A stretch of 64,000 bases of DNA from Streptomyces canus. Lineage in GTDB: Bacteria > Actinomycetota > Actinomycetes > Streptomycetales > Streptomycetaceae. The DNA lies in NCBI RefSeq assembly GCF_041435015.1, contig NZ_CP107989.1, forward strand, positions 2,418,001 to 2,482,000. Reading direction: 5' to 3'. The translations under genes were made by a program, and so were the position numbers. The notes below the pieces were generated by a model. That model did no database searches. It was given only the letters and a program-made list of their open reading frames with translations, and was not told where the DNA came from. This document shows, one piece after another, positions 9,454-17,903 of this stretch (its first letter is position 1; every line of letters starts with the position of its first letter).

Positions 9454-10358
9454 TGACCCTCATCGAGGAACCCACGAAGACCCGGCCCGTCCGTCGGCTC
9501 ACCGCGCCCGATCCGGCGGCCCGTTCGCGGGGCGGACAGCGGTTTCTGCTCGTCGGGCTGTCCCTCGCGAGCGTCTACAGCCTCTTTCCGGTGTGGTGGC
9601 TGATCGTCGCCGCCACCAAGGACCGCACCGGGCTCTACCAGTCCAACGGGCTGTGGTTCTCCGGCTGGCATCTGTGGGACAACCTGCATCAGCTGTTCAC
9701 CTACGAGCACGGCATCTTCCTGCGCTGGACGGCGAATTCCTTCCTCTACGCCGGTGTCGGCTCGCTGGGCGGCACGTTGCTGGCGCTGGCGACCGGCTAC
9801 GGCCTCGCGCGCTTCGACTTCCCGGGCCGCAACCTCGTCTTCGCGTGCGTGGTCGGTTCCTTCCTGATCCCGATCGCGCTGCTCACGCTGCCGCTGTACC
9901 TGCTGTTCTCGGAGATCGGCCTGGTGGACACGCCCTGGGCGATGCTGATCCCCTGTCTGATCAACCCGTTCAGCGTGTACCTCGCCAAGGTGTACACCGA
10001 GGCCACGATCCCCTTCGAGCTCCTGGAGGCGGCTCGTATCGACGGTGCCGGGGAGCTCAGGATCTTCTTCAGCATCGTGCTGCGGATGATGACCACGGGT
10101 GGCGCGACGGTGTTCCTGCTGGCCTTCGTGAACACCTGGAACGCCTTCTTCCTGCCGCTGACCGTGCTGCGCGGCGAGAACAACTGGACGCTCAACATCG
10201 GCCTCTACAACTGGTCCGGCAAACGCCTGGAGTCCGGAGTCGACCTCACCAGTCTGGTCCTCACCGGCGCCCTGCTGTCCATCGTCCCGATGGCGATCAT
10301 GATGGTCGCGATGCGCCGCTACTGGCGTTCCGGAGTCACCCTCGGAGCCCTCAAGTGA
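9453..10358 (+). CDS. Carbohydrate ABC transporter permease, MalG type
   Basis: A 301-residue permease partner of the preceding gene. The EAA loop reads PFELLEAARIDGAGELRIFF near residues 187-206. The N-terminal 30 residues are cytoplasmic and basic. Its stop overlaps the GTG start of the GH43 gene (GTGA at 10355-10358), so import and intracellular hydrolysis are co-translated. Confidence 0.92.
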   Translation: MTLIEEPTKTRPVRRLTAPDPAARSRGGQRFLLVGLSLASVYSLFPVWWLIVAATKDRTGLYQSNGLWFSGWHLWDNLHQLFTYEHGIFLRWTANSFLYAGVGSLGGTLLALATGYGLARFDFPGRNLVFACVVGSFLIPIALLTLPLYLLFSEIGLVDTPWAMLIPCLINPFSVYLAKVYTEATIPFELLEAARIDGAGELRIFFSIVLRMMTTGGATVFLLAFVNTWNAFFLPLTVLRGENNWTLNIGLYNWSGKRLESGVDLTSLVLTGALLSIVPMAIMMVAMRRYWRSGVTLGALK

Positions 10359-12652
10359 CCCTGCTGCACAACCCGGTGATCCGCGGCTTCGCCCCCGACC
10401 CGTCGATGGTCCGCGTCGGCGACTGGTACTACGTGGCGACCAGCTCCTTCGAGTGGTTCCCGACGATCCCGCTGCACCGCTCGCGCGACCTCGCGCACTG
10501 GGAGTACGCGGGCCATGTCGAAGGCGCCGTCCCGGGCAACTCGCTTGCGGGCGTCCCCGATTCGGGCGGCATCTGGGCACCCTCCCTGAGCTGGGACGGC
10601 GAGCGGTTCTGGGTGGTCTACTCGATCGTCCGCTCGGTGGGAACGCCGTACTTCGACACGGACACCTATGTCTCCACGGCGACGGAGGCGGCCGGCACCT
10701 GGACGGCACCGCGGCGGATCGCGAGCCATGGCTTCGATCCCGCGCTCTTCCACGACGACGAGGGTCGGCTGTGGCTGCTCAACCTCCAGAACGACCACCG
10801 TCCCGGCGGCCGGCGTTTCGCGGGGATCGTGCTGACCGAGCTGGACCGGGAGACGCTTGCGCCCGTCGGTGACACGCACCTGCTGCTCCAGCACGAACGG
10901 CTCGTCGAGGGACCGAAGTTGGTTCACAAGGACGGCTGGTACCACCTCGTCCTCGCCGAGGGCGGCACCGGTTTCGAGCACGGGGTACTGGTGGCCCGCA
11001 GCCGGGAGATCACCGGCCCGTACGAGCTGGACGACCGACCGCTGCTGACGTCCCGGGACGACCCTTCGCTGCCCCTGCAAAAGGCCGGCCACGGCGAACT
11101 GGTCCAACTCCCCGACGGCAGCTGGGTATTGAGTCACCTCACGGCCCGCCCCCTGAACACACCGGACGGCCCCCGCTGCCCACTCGGCCGCGAGACGGCG
11201 ATCCAGCCGGTGACCTGGGACGCAGAGGGCTGGCCGAGGCTGCGGCACGGGGGTCCGCATCCTTCGACCGAGGTCGACGTATCGACCCACCCGCGCCTGG
11301 AGGGCGGGGCCGCCGCCTCGGCGCATCGAGGGCCAGAGGCCCAGATCGGTACACCGGCGCATCCAGCGCTGCAGACCCAACTCGGCGCACCGGCGCATCC
11401 CGGGCCACAGGCCCAGACCGGCGCACCGGCACAACCGCACCCGGCGGTCCGGACCGCCGTACCCACGCACCCGCGGCCACAGGACGAGACCGCCGCACCC
11501 GCACCACCACACCCGGCCATCGACGCCGCCGGACCAACACACGCGCGACCACAGACCCAGATGGCCACACCGGCGCCTCCCGGGCCGCAGACCCGGATCG
11601 GCGCGCCGGCACCAGCGCATCCGGCGGTCCAGCCCGGCACACCGACCCACCCACGACCAGAGGACGAGACCGCCGCACCAACGCACCCGCAACCGGCCAT
11701 CGACGCCGCCGCACCAATAAGCCCGCGATCACAGACCCAGCCCGTTATCCCAGCTCCCGGCCCGCAGGCCCAGACCGGCCCGCAGACCCACCCATGGTCC
11801 CAGCCCCAGCCCCAGCCCCAGCCCGGCACACCAACACACCCCGGACCCCAGGCCCACCCCGGCACCCCGGCACAACCGCACCCGGCGATCCAGCCCGCCG
11901 TACCACCGCACCCCCGATCGTCGGAACAACCCGCACTCACGAACGATCCGTTGCACTGGCCCTGGAGCACGCTGCGGGCCGCGCCCGATCCCTCGTGGGT
12001 GGACGCCGCCGCGCGTCCTGGCTGGATCCGGCTGCGTGGGCGGCACGGGCCCGAGTCGTGGTGGGCGCACAGTCTGCTGGCCCAGCGGATCACCGAGCAC
12101 CGGGCGGAGGCCGAGGTCACCGTGGAGGCGCGGCCGAGCACGTTCACCCAGGCCGCCGGTCTGGTGCTCTGGTACAACACCGAGTCCTATCTGGCCCTCG
12201 ACCTGACCTGGGCGGAGCCCGAGGGCGAGGAGCAGCGCGGCCAGCAGTGGCGGGGCGGCGGACGGACCGTGCTCAGTCTGGTCGAGCGGGACGAGGGCAG
12301 CACCCGGCAGGTGGCCGTCGTCGACGTCCCCACGGAAAGCGCCTTCACCCTCGGCGTCACCGTGGAGGACGGGGTGGCCCGTTTCTGGCGCGTGGACGGT
12401 GCCGGCCCACGGACACCCGTCGGCCCGGAACTGGACTTCACCCGCCTCTCCGACGACCACGGATCCAAGCTCCGGTTCACGGGCGCGATGGCCGGAATCC
12501 ACGCTGTGGACCTGGTCGGCGCGGCCTTCACGGCCGACTTCACCGGGTTCCGCCTGAGCTGCGGCCAACGTTCGAAGTTTCGAAAGTCAGGGGGACACGA
12601 AGACCCGCGAAGCCCTACCTCTTCCCGACCTCATCGGGTGAACCTAGGGTAG
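10355..12652 (+). CDS. GH43 glycoside hydrolase (beta-xylosidase/arabinofuranosidase type) with a long repetitive insertion
   Basis: A 765-residue protein with no signal peptide, so probably cytoplasmic. Residues 1-305 form the five-bladed propeller with the three catalytic acids: the base Asp in GFAPDPSMV, the Asp in HGFDPALFHDDEGRLW, and the acid Glu in VEGPKLVHKDGW. Residues about 532-745 (from LTNDPLHWPWSTL) are the C-terminal concanavalin-like domain of XynB-type enzymes. Between them lie about 220 residues rich in Pro, Ala, Thr, His and Gln, in repeats of about 60 residues; without them the length would be about 545, normal for the family. The reading frame stays open throughout, and both flanking domains look intact. 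GTG 10355 overlaps the permease stop. Xylan or arabinoxylan oligomers are the likely substrate. Confidence 0.88.
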   Translation: MTLLHNPVIRGFAPDPSMVRVGDWYYVATSSFEWFPTIPLHRSRDLAHWEYAGHVEGAVPGNSLAGVPDSGGIWAPSLSWDGERFWVVYSIVRSVGTPYFDTDTYVSTATEAAGTWTAPRRIASHGFDPALFHDDEGRLWLLNLQNDHRPGGRRFAGIVLTELDRETLAPVGDTHLLLQHERLVEGPKLVHKDGWYHLVLAEGGTGFEHGVLVARSREITGPYELDDRPLLTSRDDPSLPLQKAGHGELVQLPDGSWVLSHLTARPLNTPDGPRCPLGRETAIQPVTWDAEGWPRLRHGGPHPSTEVDVSTHPRLEGGAAASAHRGPEAQIGTPAHPALQTQLGAPAHPGPQAQTGAPAQPHPAVRTAVPTHPRPQDETAAPAPPHPAIDAAGPTHARPQTQMATPAPPGPQTRIGAPAPAHPAVQPGTPTHPRPEDETAAPTHPQPAIDAAAPISPRSQTQPVIPAPGPQAQTGPQTHPWSQPQPQPQPGTPTHPGPQAHPGTPAQPHPAIQPAVPPHPRSSEQPALTNDPLHWPWSTLRAAPDPSWVDAAARPGWIRLRGRHGPESWWAHSLLAQRITEHRAEAEVTVEARPSTFTQAAGLVLWYNTESYLALDLTWAEPEGEEQRGQQWRGGGRTVLSLVERDEGSTRQVAVVDVPTESAFTLGVTVEDGVARFWRVDGAGPRTPVGPELDFTRLSDDHGSKLRFTGAMAGIHAVDLVGAAFTADFTGFRLSCGQRSKFRKSGGHEDPRSPTSSRPHRVNLG
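11282..11945 (+). repeat. In-frame degenerate tandem repeat inside the GH43 gene
   Basis: C-rich repetitive DNA coding for a Pro/Ala/Thr/His/Gln linker. The string AGGACGAGACCGCCGCACC occurs at 11481-11499 and 11661-11679, exactly 180 bp apart (60 codons), giving the paired peptides THPRPQDETAAP and THPRPEDETAAP. A 21-base string beginning CCGGCACAACCGCACC occurs at 11426-11446 and 11867-11887, 441 bp apart, also a multiple of three. Such repeats expand by slippage or recombination, and spacings that are multiples of three suggest selection to keep the protein open. Confidence 0.85.
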
Positions 12653-12689
12653 GAAGCGCTTACTGTTTCCGCGCTGGTCGAAAACTTTC
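12571..12689. promoter_or_regulatory. Cluster of operator-like palindromes before the second LacI gene
   Basis: TTCGAA (12571-12576) and TTTCGAAA (12578-12585) lie inside the end of the GH43 gene. AAGCGCTT (12654-12661) overlaps the region just after its stop. GAAAACTTTC (12680-12689) lies before the LacI gene. TTTCGAAA also occurs at 4276-4283 ahead of the first binding-protein gene. AAGCGCTT has the central CG expected of a LacI-family operator. This suggests autoregulation of the gene at 12724 and possible shared control with the first operon. Confidence 0.5.
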
Positions 12690-12723
12690 ATGGCCCTCGG
12701 GCGGGCCGGAGAGGTGGTTCCCG

Positions 12724-13767
12724 ATGGTCCGCACGGGGAGTGCGAGCGTGGCGGCCGGTCCGACGCTGGCGGTCGTGGCCCGGGAGGCCGGCGTGTCGGT
12801 GCCGACCGCCTCCAAGGTGGTCAACGGGCGGGAGGACGTGGCCCCCGAGACCCGCCGCCGGGTCACCGAGGCGCTGGACCGGCTCGGCTACGTCCGCAGA
12901 CCGAGGTTCGACGCGGCGAAGGCGTCGGGACTGGTCGACCTGGTCGTACACTCGCTGGAGACCTCCTGGTCGGGGGCGGTGCTGCACGGCGCAGAGGCGG
13001 CCGCTCACGACGCGGGGCTCGAGGTGGTCGTCTCGGCCGGGCCGAACCGCACCCGGGCCGGGCGCCCGGAGCGCGGCTGGCTGGACAAGCTCACCGCGCG
13101 CGGCTCCTCCGGGGTGCTGTTCAACCTGGCCGAGCTGACGTCGTCGCAGTACGGCTGGCTGGACCAGCACCGCATCCCGTACGTCCTGATCGACCCGGTC
13201 CTGGAGCCTCCGCCGGGCGTCGTCTCGGTGGGCGCGGCGAACTGGCAGGGCGGGGTGACGGCGACCGAGCACCTGCTGGCGCTGGGGCATGAACGCATCG
13301 CGGTCGTCGCCGGCCACCAGCGCAAGCTGGGGAGCAGCGCGCGCGTGGCGGGCTACCGTTCCGCGCTCGCGGCGGCGGGGATACGGCAGCGGCCCGAGTA
13401 CGTCCGCCACGCCGGCTTCGACGAGAGCGCGGCCCACCGCCGCACGCTGGAACTCCTGGACCTGCCCGAACCGCCCACCGCGGTCTTCGCCTGCTCCGAC
13501 CGCATGGCCCTCGGCGTGTACGAGGCCCTGGCCGAACGGGGCCTGCGCGTCCCGGACGACATCAGCGTCGTGGGCTTCGACGACCTGCCCGAGGCCCGCT
13601 GGACCACCCCGGCCCTCACCACGGTCCGCCAGCCCCTGTCGGAGATGGCGGCGACGGCCCTGCGTTTGCTGGTCCGCATGATGGAGGGCGACCGCCCGGA
13701 GAGCACCCGGACCGAGCTGTCGACGCGGTTGATGGAGCGGGCGAGCACGGCCCCGCCGGCCGGCTGA
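12724..13767 (+). CDS. LacI-family transcriptional repressor
   Basis: A 347-residue repressor. The DNA-binding part is TLAVVAREAGVSVPTASKVV (about residues 13-32) with hinge RRVTEALDRLGYVRRP. The effector domain ends with ISVVGFDDLPEARWTTPALT. ATG 12724 is preceded by GGAGAGG at 8 bases. It follows the GH43 gene by 71 bp, a gap full of palindromes, so it probably regulates itself and the xylan/arabinan-type operon. It is distinct from the LacI protein at 5742. Confidence 0.92.
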   Translation: MVRTGSASVAAGPTLAVVAREAGVSVPTASKVVNGREDVAPETRRRVTEALDRLGYVRRPRFDAAKASGLVDLVVHSLETSWSGAVLHGAEAAAHDAGLEVVVSAGPNRTRAGRPERGWLDKLTARGSSGVLFNLAELTSSQYGWLDQHRIPYVLIDPVLEPPPGVVSVGAANWQGGVTATEHLLALGHERIAVVAGHQRKLGSSARVAGYRSALAAAGIRQRPEYVRHAGFDESAAHRRTLELLDLPEPPTAVFACSDRMALGVYEALAERGLRVPDDISVVGFDDLPEARWTTPALTTVRQPLSEMAATALRLLVRMMEGDRPESTRTELSTRLMERASTAPPAG

Positions 13768-14269
13768 ATCGCGTCGCCGCGACCCGTGCCCCGGCGTACG
13801 CCTCCCCGGTCGGCCCGTACGTCCTCGTATCGGCTGCATGGGCCACTGACCACCGCTTTCGTTCACCTTCGGTCATCTGTGGGCGGTGGGAGCCGGCCGG
13901 GGCGGGCGGGCGTCGAACGTTGCGGCCGGGAGCAGTGGGGGGGACGACCATGAGGCGCCGGCGGCCGCTGCCGCAGCTGCTCGACGAGATGCCGTGTCTC
14001 CCAGGAAGTGGCGGCGGTATCTCAGCGGGCAAGCAGCGCGCCGCGCGGGGCGGTGGAGGCGCTGCGCCCGGTGACGGGCGCGGATCAGGCGCGGCTGCCG
14101 GCGCTGTGGGACCTGGCCCGCCCGGTCTGGCCGTACGGCACCGTGGTGGCCGCAGTGGCGCCGGAGGTGGGCCCGAGGGGCCGGTGCCGAGGACGCCCGG
14201 CCTCGAGTACCGGCAGTGTCGCCGTACGGGTGTTCCATCGGGCGGGTCGCCGTGCGTAGCCTCGGCGCG
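13768..14269. other. 502-bp stretch without a supported gene
   Basis: Several short readings are open here but none has a convincing start, ribosome site or family resemblance. A plus-strand reading at 14008-14259 gives plausible protein-like text (LPALWDLARPVWPYGTVVAA) with no matching start signal, so a decayed gene is possible. Nothing else is seen. Confidence 0.4.
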
Positions 14270-14902
14270 GTGAACGCGATTCCCGCACGGCTGGACCATC
14301 TCGTCCTCGCGACCCCGGACCTGGCGGCGACGGTCGCCGACTTCACCCGGCGCACCGGCGTGACCCCCGCGCCCGGCGGTGTGCACGTCGGTCTCGGCAC
14401 CCGCAACCATCTCGTGTCCCTGGGCGGCACCGCCTATCTGGAGATCATCGGCCCGGACCCGGAGCAGCCGGAGCCGATGGGGCCGCGCCCCTTCGACGTC
14501 GACACCCTCGCCACCGCCCGCACGGTGACCTGGGCGATCGGCCCGCCCGACCTGAACGCGGCGGTCGCGACCGCCCGGGCCCGCGGTTACGATCCCGGCG
14601 AGATCCGCCCGATGAGCCGCCGCACACCCGACGGGACCCTGCTGAAATGGCGCCTCACGGACGGCGACACCCAGGACCCCTCCGGCCTGGTCCCCTTCCT
14701 CATCGACTGGGGCACCTCCCCCCACCCGACGGCCTCGGGCCTTCCCGCCGCTCCCCTGCTCTCCCTGATCGCGACCGCACCGGACCCGGACGCGATCCGG
14801 CCCCTCCTCGCCGCCCTCGACGCCGACCTCACCCTCACCGAGGGCCCGGTGGGTCTCTCCTTCACGCTGGACACTCCGCGGGGGCCGGTGCGGTTCGGCT
14901 GA
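14270..14902 (+). CDS. VOC-superfamily protein (glyoxalase-like)
   Basis: A 210-residue protein. It opens with LDHLVLATPDLAATVADFTR, the typical first strand and helix of vicinal-oxygen-chelate proteins with the first metal-ligand His, and YLEIIGPDPEQPEP later resembles the Glyoxalase_3-like group. GTG 14270 is preferred; an ATG at 14216 is in frame but would add residues with no family match. The enzyme activity is unknown. The next gene encodes another VOC protein, but the two look unrelated beyond the fold. Confidence 0.75.
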   Translation: MNAIPARLDHLVLATPDLAATVADFTRRTGVTPAPGGVHVGLGTRNHLVSLGGTAYLEIIGPDPEQPEPMGPRPFDVDTLATARTVTWAIGPPDLNAAVATARARGYDPGEIRPMSRRTPDGTLLKWRLTDGDTQDPSGLVPFLIDWGTSPHPTASGLPAAPLLSLIATAPDPDAIRPLLAALDADLTLTEGPVGLSFTLDTPRGPVRFG

Positions 14903-14954
14903 TGTGTCCGATTCCTTCAAGACCGGTCGTCCGGGCGCTGCCTACGGTGGCGGC

Positions 14955-15356
14955 ATGACTCCACGATTCGATGCCATCGGTCTGGTGGCCTCCGACATGG
15001 CCGCCTCCGTCGCCTTCTACCGTCGGCTCGGCTTCCCGTTCCCCGAAGGGTCGCAGACGCAGCCGCACGCGGAGGCCGAACTGCCGGGCGGTGTGCGGCT
15101 GATGCTCGACACCGAGGAGACGGTCCGCTCCTTCCACCCCGGATGGCGGGCACCGTCCGGCGGCAGTCGCACCGGGCTCGCGCTGCGGTGCGACAGCCCG
15201 GCCGAGGTCGACGCGGTGTACGAGGAGCTGGTGGGCGAGGGGTTCCACGGTGAGCTCAAGCCGTGGAACGCCGCGTGGGGGCAGCGGTACGCCTCGCTGC
15301 ACGACCCCGACGGCAACGGCGTCGACCTGTACGCCCCGCTAGCCGACGGCGAGTAG
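14955..15356 (+). CDS. VOC-family protein (glyoxalase/bleomycin-resistance fold)
   Basis: A 133-residue single-module protein: [20 protein letters not shown] at the N-terminus and [16 protein letters not shown] at the C-terminus are the typical paired beta-alpha-beta-beta-beta units. Its 3' end overlaps the convergent AraC gene by 18 bp. The substrate is not predictable from the sequence; members include glyoxalases, dioxygenases and antibiotic-binding proteins. Confidence 0.82.
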   Translation: MTPRFDAIGLVASDMAASVAFYRRLGFPFPEGSQTQPHAEAELPGGVRLMLDTEETVRSFHPGWRAPSGGSRTGLALRCDSPAEVDAVYEELVGEGFHGELKPWNAAWGQRYASLHDPDGNGVDLYAPLADGE

Positions 15357-16004
15357 CCGCCCGAGCGGCACACCGGCCAACTCCTTGACGTCCCGCGCGA
15401 GATGGGCCTGGTCCGCGAACCCGCACCGCACGGCCGTCTCCGCGAACGGCACCCCTGCACCGGCCAGCACGAGAGCCCGCCGCAGCCGCAGAATCCGGGC
15501 CAGCGTCTTGGGCCCGTATCCGAAGGCCGCGAGCGACCTTCGGTGCAACTGTCGTGCCCCCAGGCCGAGTTCGTCGGCCGTCGCGGCGACGGGGCGGCCC
15601 GCGTCGAGGGCGGTCACCAGGCCGTGCAGAACGGGGTCGGGAGCGGCGGCACGCTCCAGGGCGATCCCTTCGAGTGCCGTGGCGGGGTCGGGGGCCTTCT
15701 CGGTACGGCTCCGCAGCCGCCGTACCTCCGAAGCCGGCCAGAGATCGGCCAACTCGACGCGGCGGTCCCGCAGTTCATGGGCGGGCACGCCCAGGAAGGC
15801 GGGCGCGGTCCCCGGGTAGAAGCGCACGCCCGCCCAGGTGCTCGGGGCGCCGCCGGCGACGTACGCACGCGTGTCGGGGCCGGCGACGAGCAGCCGCCCT
15901 TCGTTCCAGAGCAGATCCATGCACCCGTCGGGCAGCACACGTCCGGCCCCGTCACCGGTCCAGATGACGGCACCGGCAAGCCGGGACGCCCGTTCCGTGT
16001 ACAC
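15339..16004 (-). CDS. AraC-family transcriptional regulator
   Basis: A 221-residue regulator with a short N-terminal sensor region ([20 protein letters not shown]) and a C-terminal double helix-turn-helix of about 100 residues that ends [19 protein letters not shown], the usual second recognition motif. The start is GTG 16004; an ATG two bases upstream is out of frame. It overlaps the VOC gene tail to tail and is followed upstream by a second AraC gene on the same strand. Confidence 0.85.
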   Translation of the reverse strand: MYTERASRLAGAVIWTGDGAGRVLPDGCMDLLWNEGRLLVAGPDTRAYVAGGAPSTWAGVRFYPGTAPAFLGVPAHELRDRRVELADLWPASEVRRLRSRTEKAPDPATALEGIALERAAAPDPVLHGLVTALDAGRPVAATADELGLGARQLHRRSLAAFGYGPKTLARILRLRRALVLAGAGVPFAETAVRCGFADQAHLARDVKELAGVPLGRLLAVG

Positions 16005-16013
16005 ATCACCAGG

Positions 16014-16961
16014 CTACGGTCGGCCCCCGCCGGCCCGCACCCGAAACTCCTGCGGGCTGACCCCGTATCCCCTCTTGAACGCACTGGACAGCGCGAACGC
16101 GCTTCCGTACCCCACCTGTCGGGCGATCGCCTCGAGCGTCGACGGACTCCCCCGCAGCAGATCCGCCGCCAAGGCCAGCCGCCATCCGGTCAGATACGTC
16201 ATCACCGGCTCCCCCACCAGCTCGCTGAACCGCCGAGCGAGCGCGGCACGCGAGACGCCGGCCTTGGCCGCCAGGGACGCCACCGTCCAGGGATGCGCGG
16301 GATCGTCCTGCACCAGCCGCAGCACCCGCCCCACGACAGGGTCCGCCAGCGCCGCGTACCAGGCGGGTGCCTCCGCCTCGGGCCGGGAGAACCAGGCCCG
16401 GAGCGCCGCGATGACCAGCAGGTCCAGCATCCGGTCCAGGACGACCTCCTGCCCCGGCTCGTCGCGCACGATCTCCTCCATGAGGAGCGGGGTCAGCGGG
16501 CACTCCCACACGTCGGTGGTGAGCGACAGCAGCGGCGGCAGCGCGTCCAGAAGCCGATTGCTGATCTCGCCCTCCATCAGATACGTCCCGATGAGGACCA
16601 CCGTCTCGCCGTCGAGCCGGTCGCCCCAGGTGCGCACCCCGAGGTCCATCGAGCCGTTCAGGGCCCGCCCGTCGGGGTAGCGGCACTCCGCGCCGGGCAG
16701 GATCAGTGCCTGCGGGGCCGTACCGGGGTCGTCGGCGCACGTGTAGGGGTCGGGGCCGCGGGCGATGGCGAGGTCGCCGGGGCGCAGCCGGATCCGCTCG
16801 CCCGAGTCGGGCACGATCCAGGCGTCGCCACGGACCATCAGCATGACCGTCAACGGCGCCCGGTCCTCCACCCGCAGCGCCCACGGCGGGTCGAAACACG
16901 CACGGATCATGAAGGCGCCACGCGCCCGCGGTCCTTCCAGCAGGCCTGCCAGAGCGTCCAT
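16014..16961 (-). CDS. AraC-family regulator with N-terminal cupin
   Basis: A 315-residue protein. Residues 1-190 resemble the cupin sensor of AraC regulators (LRPGDLAIARGPDPYTCADD). The C-terminal 100 residues are the DNA-binding domain, with WTVASLAAKAGVSRAALARR and VGYGSAFALSSAFKRGYGV. ATG 16961 was chosen because the longer reading lacks a family match. It is divergent from the NmrA-like oxidoreductase 81 bp away. In Streptomyces such AraC genes often regulate the adjacent oxidoreductase, so that is the likely target. Confidence 0.88.
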   Translation of the reverse strand: MDALAGLLEGPRARGAFMIRACFDPPWALRVEDRAPLTVMLMVRGDAWIVPDSGERIRLRPGDLAIARGPDPYTCADDPGTAPQALILPGAECRYPDGRALNGSMDLGVRTWGDRLDGETVVLIGTYLMEGEISNRLLDALPPLLSLTTDVWECPLTPLLMEEIVRDEPGQEVVLDRMLDLLVIAALRAWFSRPEAEAPAWYAALADPVVGRVLRLVQDDPAHPWTVASLAAKAGVSRAALARRFSELVGEPVMTYLTGWRLALAADLLRGSPSTLEAIARQVGYGSAFALSSAFKRGYGVSPQEFRVRAGGGRP

Positions 16962-17042
16962 GCGGCCAGCGTAGACGCGCGCGCATGGGAATGAGCCGTT
17001 CAGCGATGGCCCCTTGCGGCGGGCGGCAGTTGACTCGACGGC

Positions 17043-17879
17043 ATGACACAGAACGCGCGGAACATGACGGTGGTGGTGACCGGTGCCTCGGGTCGTACGG
17101 GCAGCCGGGTGGCGCGGTCCGCGGAGGCGGCGGGGCTGACGGTCCGGGCGGCCTCGCGGGCGCAGGGGTTCGACTGGCAGGACCGCTCGACATGGGCCGA
17201 GGTGTTGCGGGGCGCGGACGCGGCGTACCTCGTGTACCCCTCGGACATCGGCGCTCCGGGGGCCGCCGAGGCGATCGGGGCGGTCGCTCGGGAGGCGGTG
17301 GGGATCGGCGTACGGCAGCTGGTGCTGCTGTCGTCGCGGGGGCAGGACCGGGCGCGGGACGCGGAGGAGGCACTGCATGCGTCGGGGGCCGACTGGACGG
17401 TCGTACGGGCCGCGTGGTTCGCGCAGAACTTCAGCGAGGGGCCGTTGGTGGAAGGGCTTCGGCTGAGCGGGGAGCTGGTGTTTCCGGCGGGTGAGGTGCC
17501 GGAGCCGTTCGTGGACGTGCGGGACATCGGGGACGTGGTGGCGGCCGTGCTGGGGTCGCCGGACCGGTATGCCGGAGAGACGGTCACCGTCTCGGGACCT
17601 CGGCTGCTGACGTTCGGCGAGGCGGTCACGGAGATCGCGAAGGCGACGGGGCGGGAACTGACGTACCGGGCGGTGTCGCCTCAGCAGTACGGGGAGAACC
17701 TGGTCGGGTTCGGGGTGCCGGCCAAGGAGGCGGAGGCGCTGGTGGAGGCGTTCGCGCAGCTGCTGGACGGGCGCAACGCGTATCTGTCGGACGGGGTGCG
17801 GCAGGTTCTCGGCCGTGAGCCGCGGGACTTCGCCGACTTCGCGAGGGAGGCGGCGGCCGCGGGTACGTGGAAGCTCTGA
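17043..17879 (+). CDS. NmrA/atypical short-chain NAD(P)-binding oxidoreductase
   Basis: A 278-residue protein. The dinucleotide motif TGASGRTGSRVARSAEAAG is at residues 14-32, and LVLLSSRGQDRARDAEEAL and RAAWFAQNFSEG match NmrA/TMR-like proteins, which often lack the catalytic Tyr-Lys pair of classical SDRs. It is divergent from the cupin-AraC gene and convergent with the BrkB gene. It may reduce quinones or isoflavone-like compounds or act as a redox sensor; the substrate is unknown. Confidence 0.87.
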   Translation: MTQNARNMTVVVTGASGRTGSRVARSAEAAGLTVRAASRAQGFDWQDRSTWAEVLRGADAAYLVYPSDIGAPGAAEAIGAVAREAVGIGVRQLVLLSSRGQDRARDAEEALHASGADWTVVRAAWFAQNFSEGPLVEGLRLSGELVFPAGEVPEPFVDVRDIGDVVAAVLGSPDRYAGETVTVSGPRLLTFGEAVTEIAKATGRELTYRAVSPQQYGENLVGFGVPAKEAEALVEAFAQLLDGRNAYLSDGVRQVLGREPRDFADFAREAAAAGTWKL

Positions 17880-17903
17880 CCCCGGTCAGTGGACCCGCCC
17901 CCC

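Noticed and set aside
9423..10709. 428-codon minus-strand reading across the permease and GH43 start
   Set aside because: It is antisense to coupled genes with strong motifs and has low-complexity Arg/Pro/Glu text.
11134..12180. Minus-strand reading opposite the GH43 repeat
   Set aside because: Its Cys/Gly/Trp-rich repeats are only the complement of the Pro/Ala repeat; no start signal or domain is seen.
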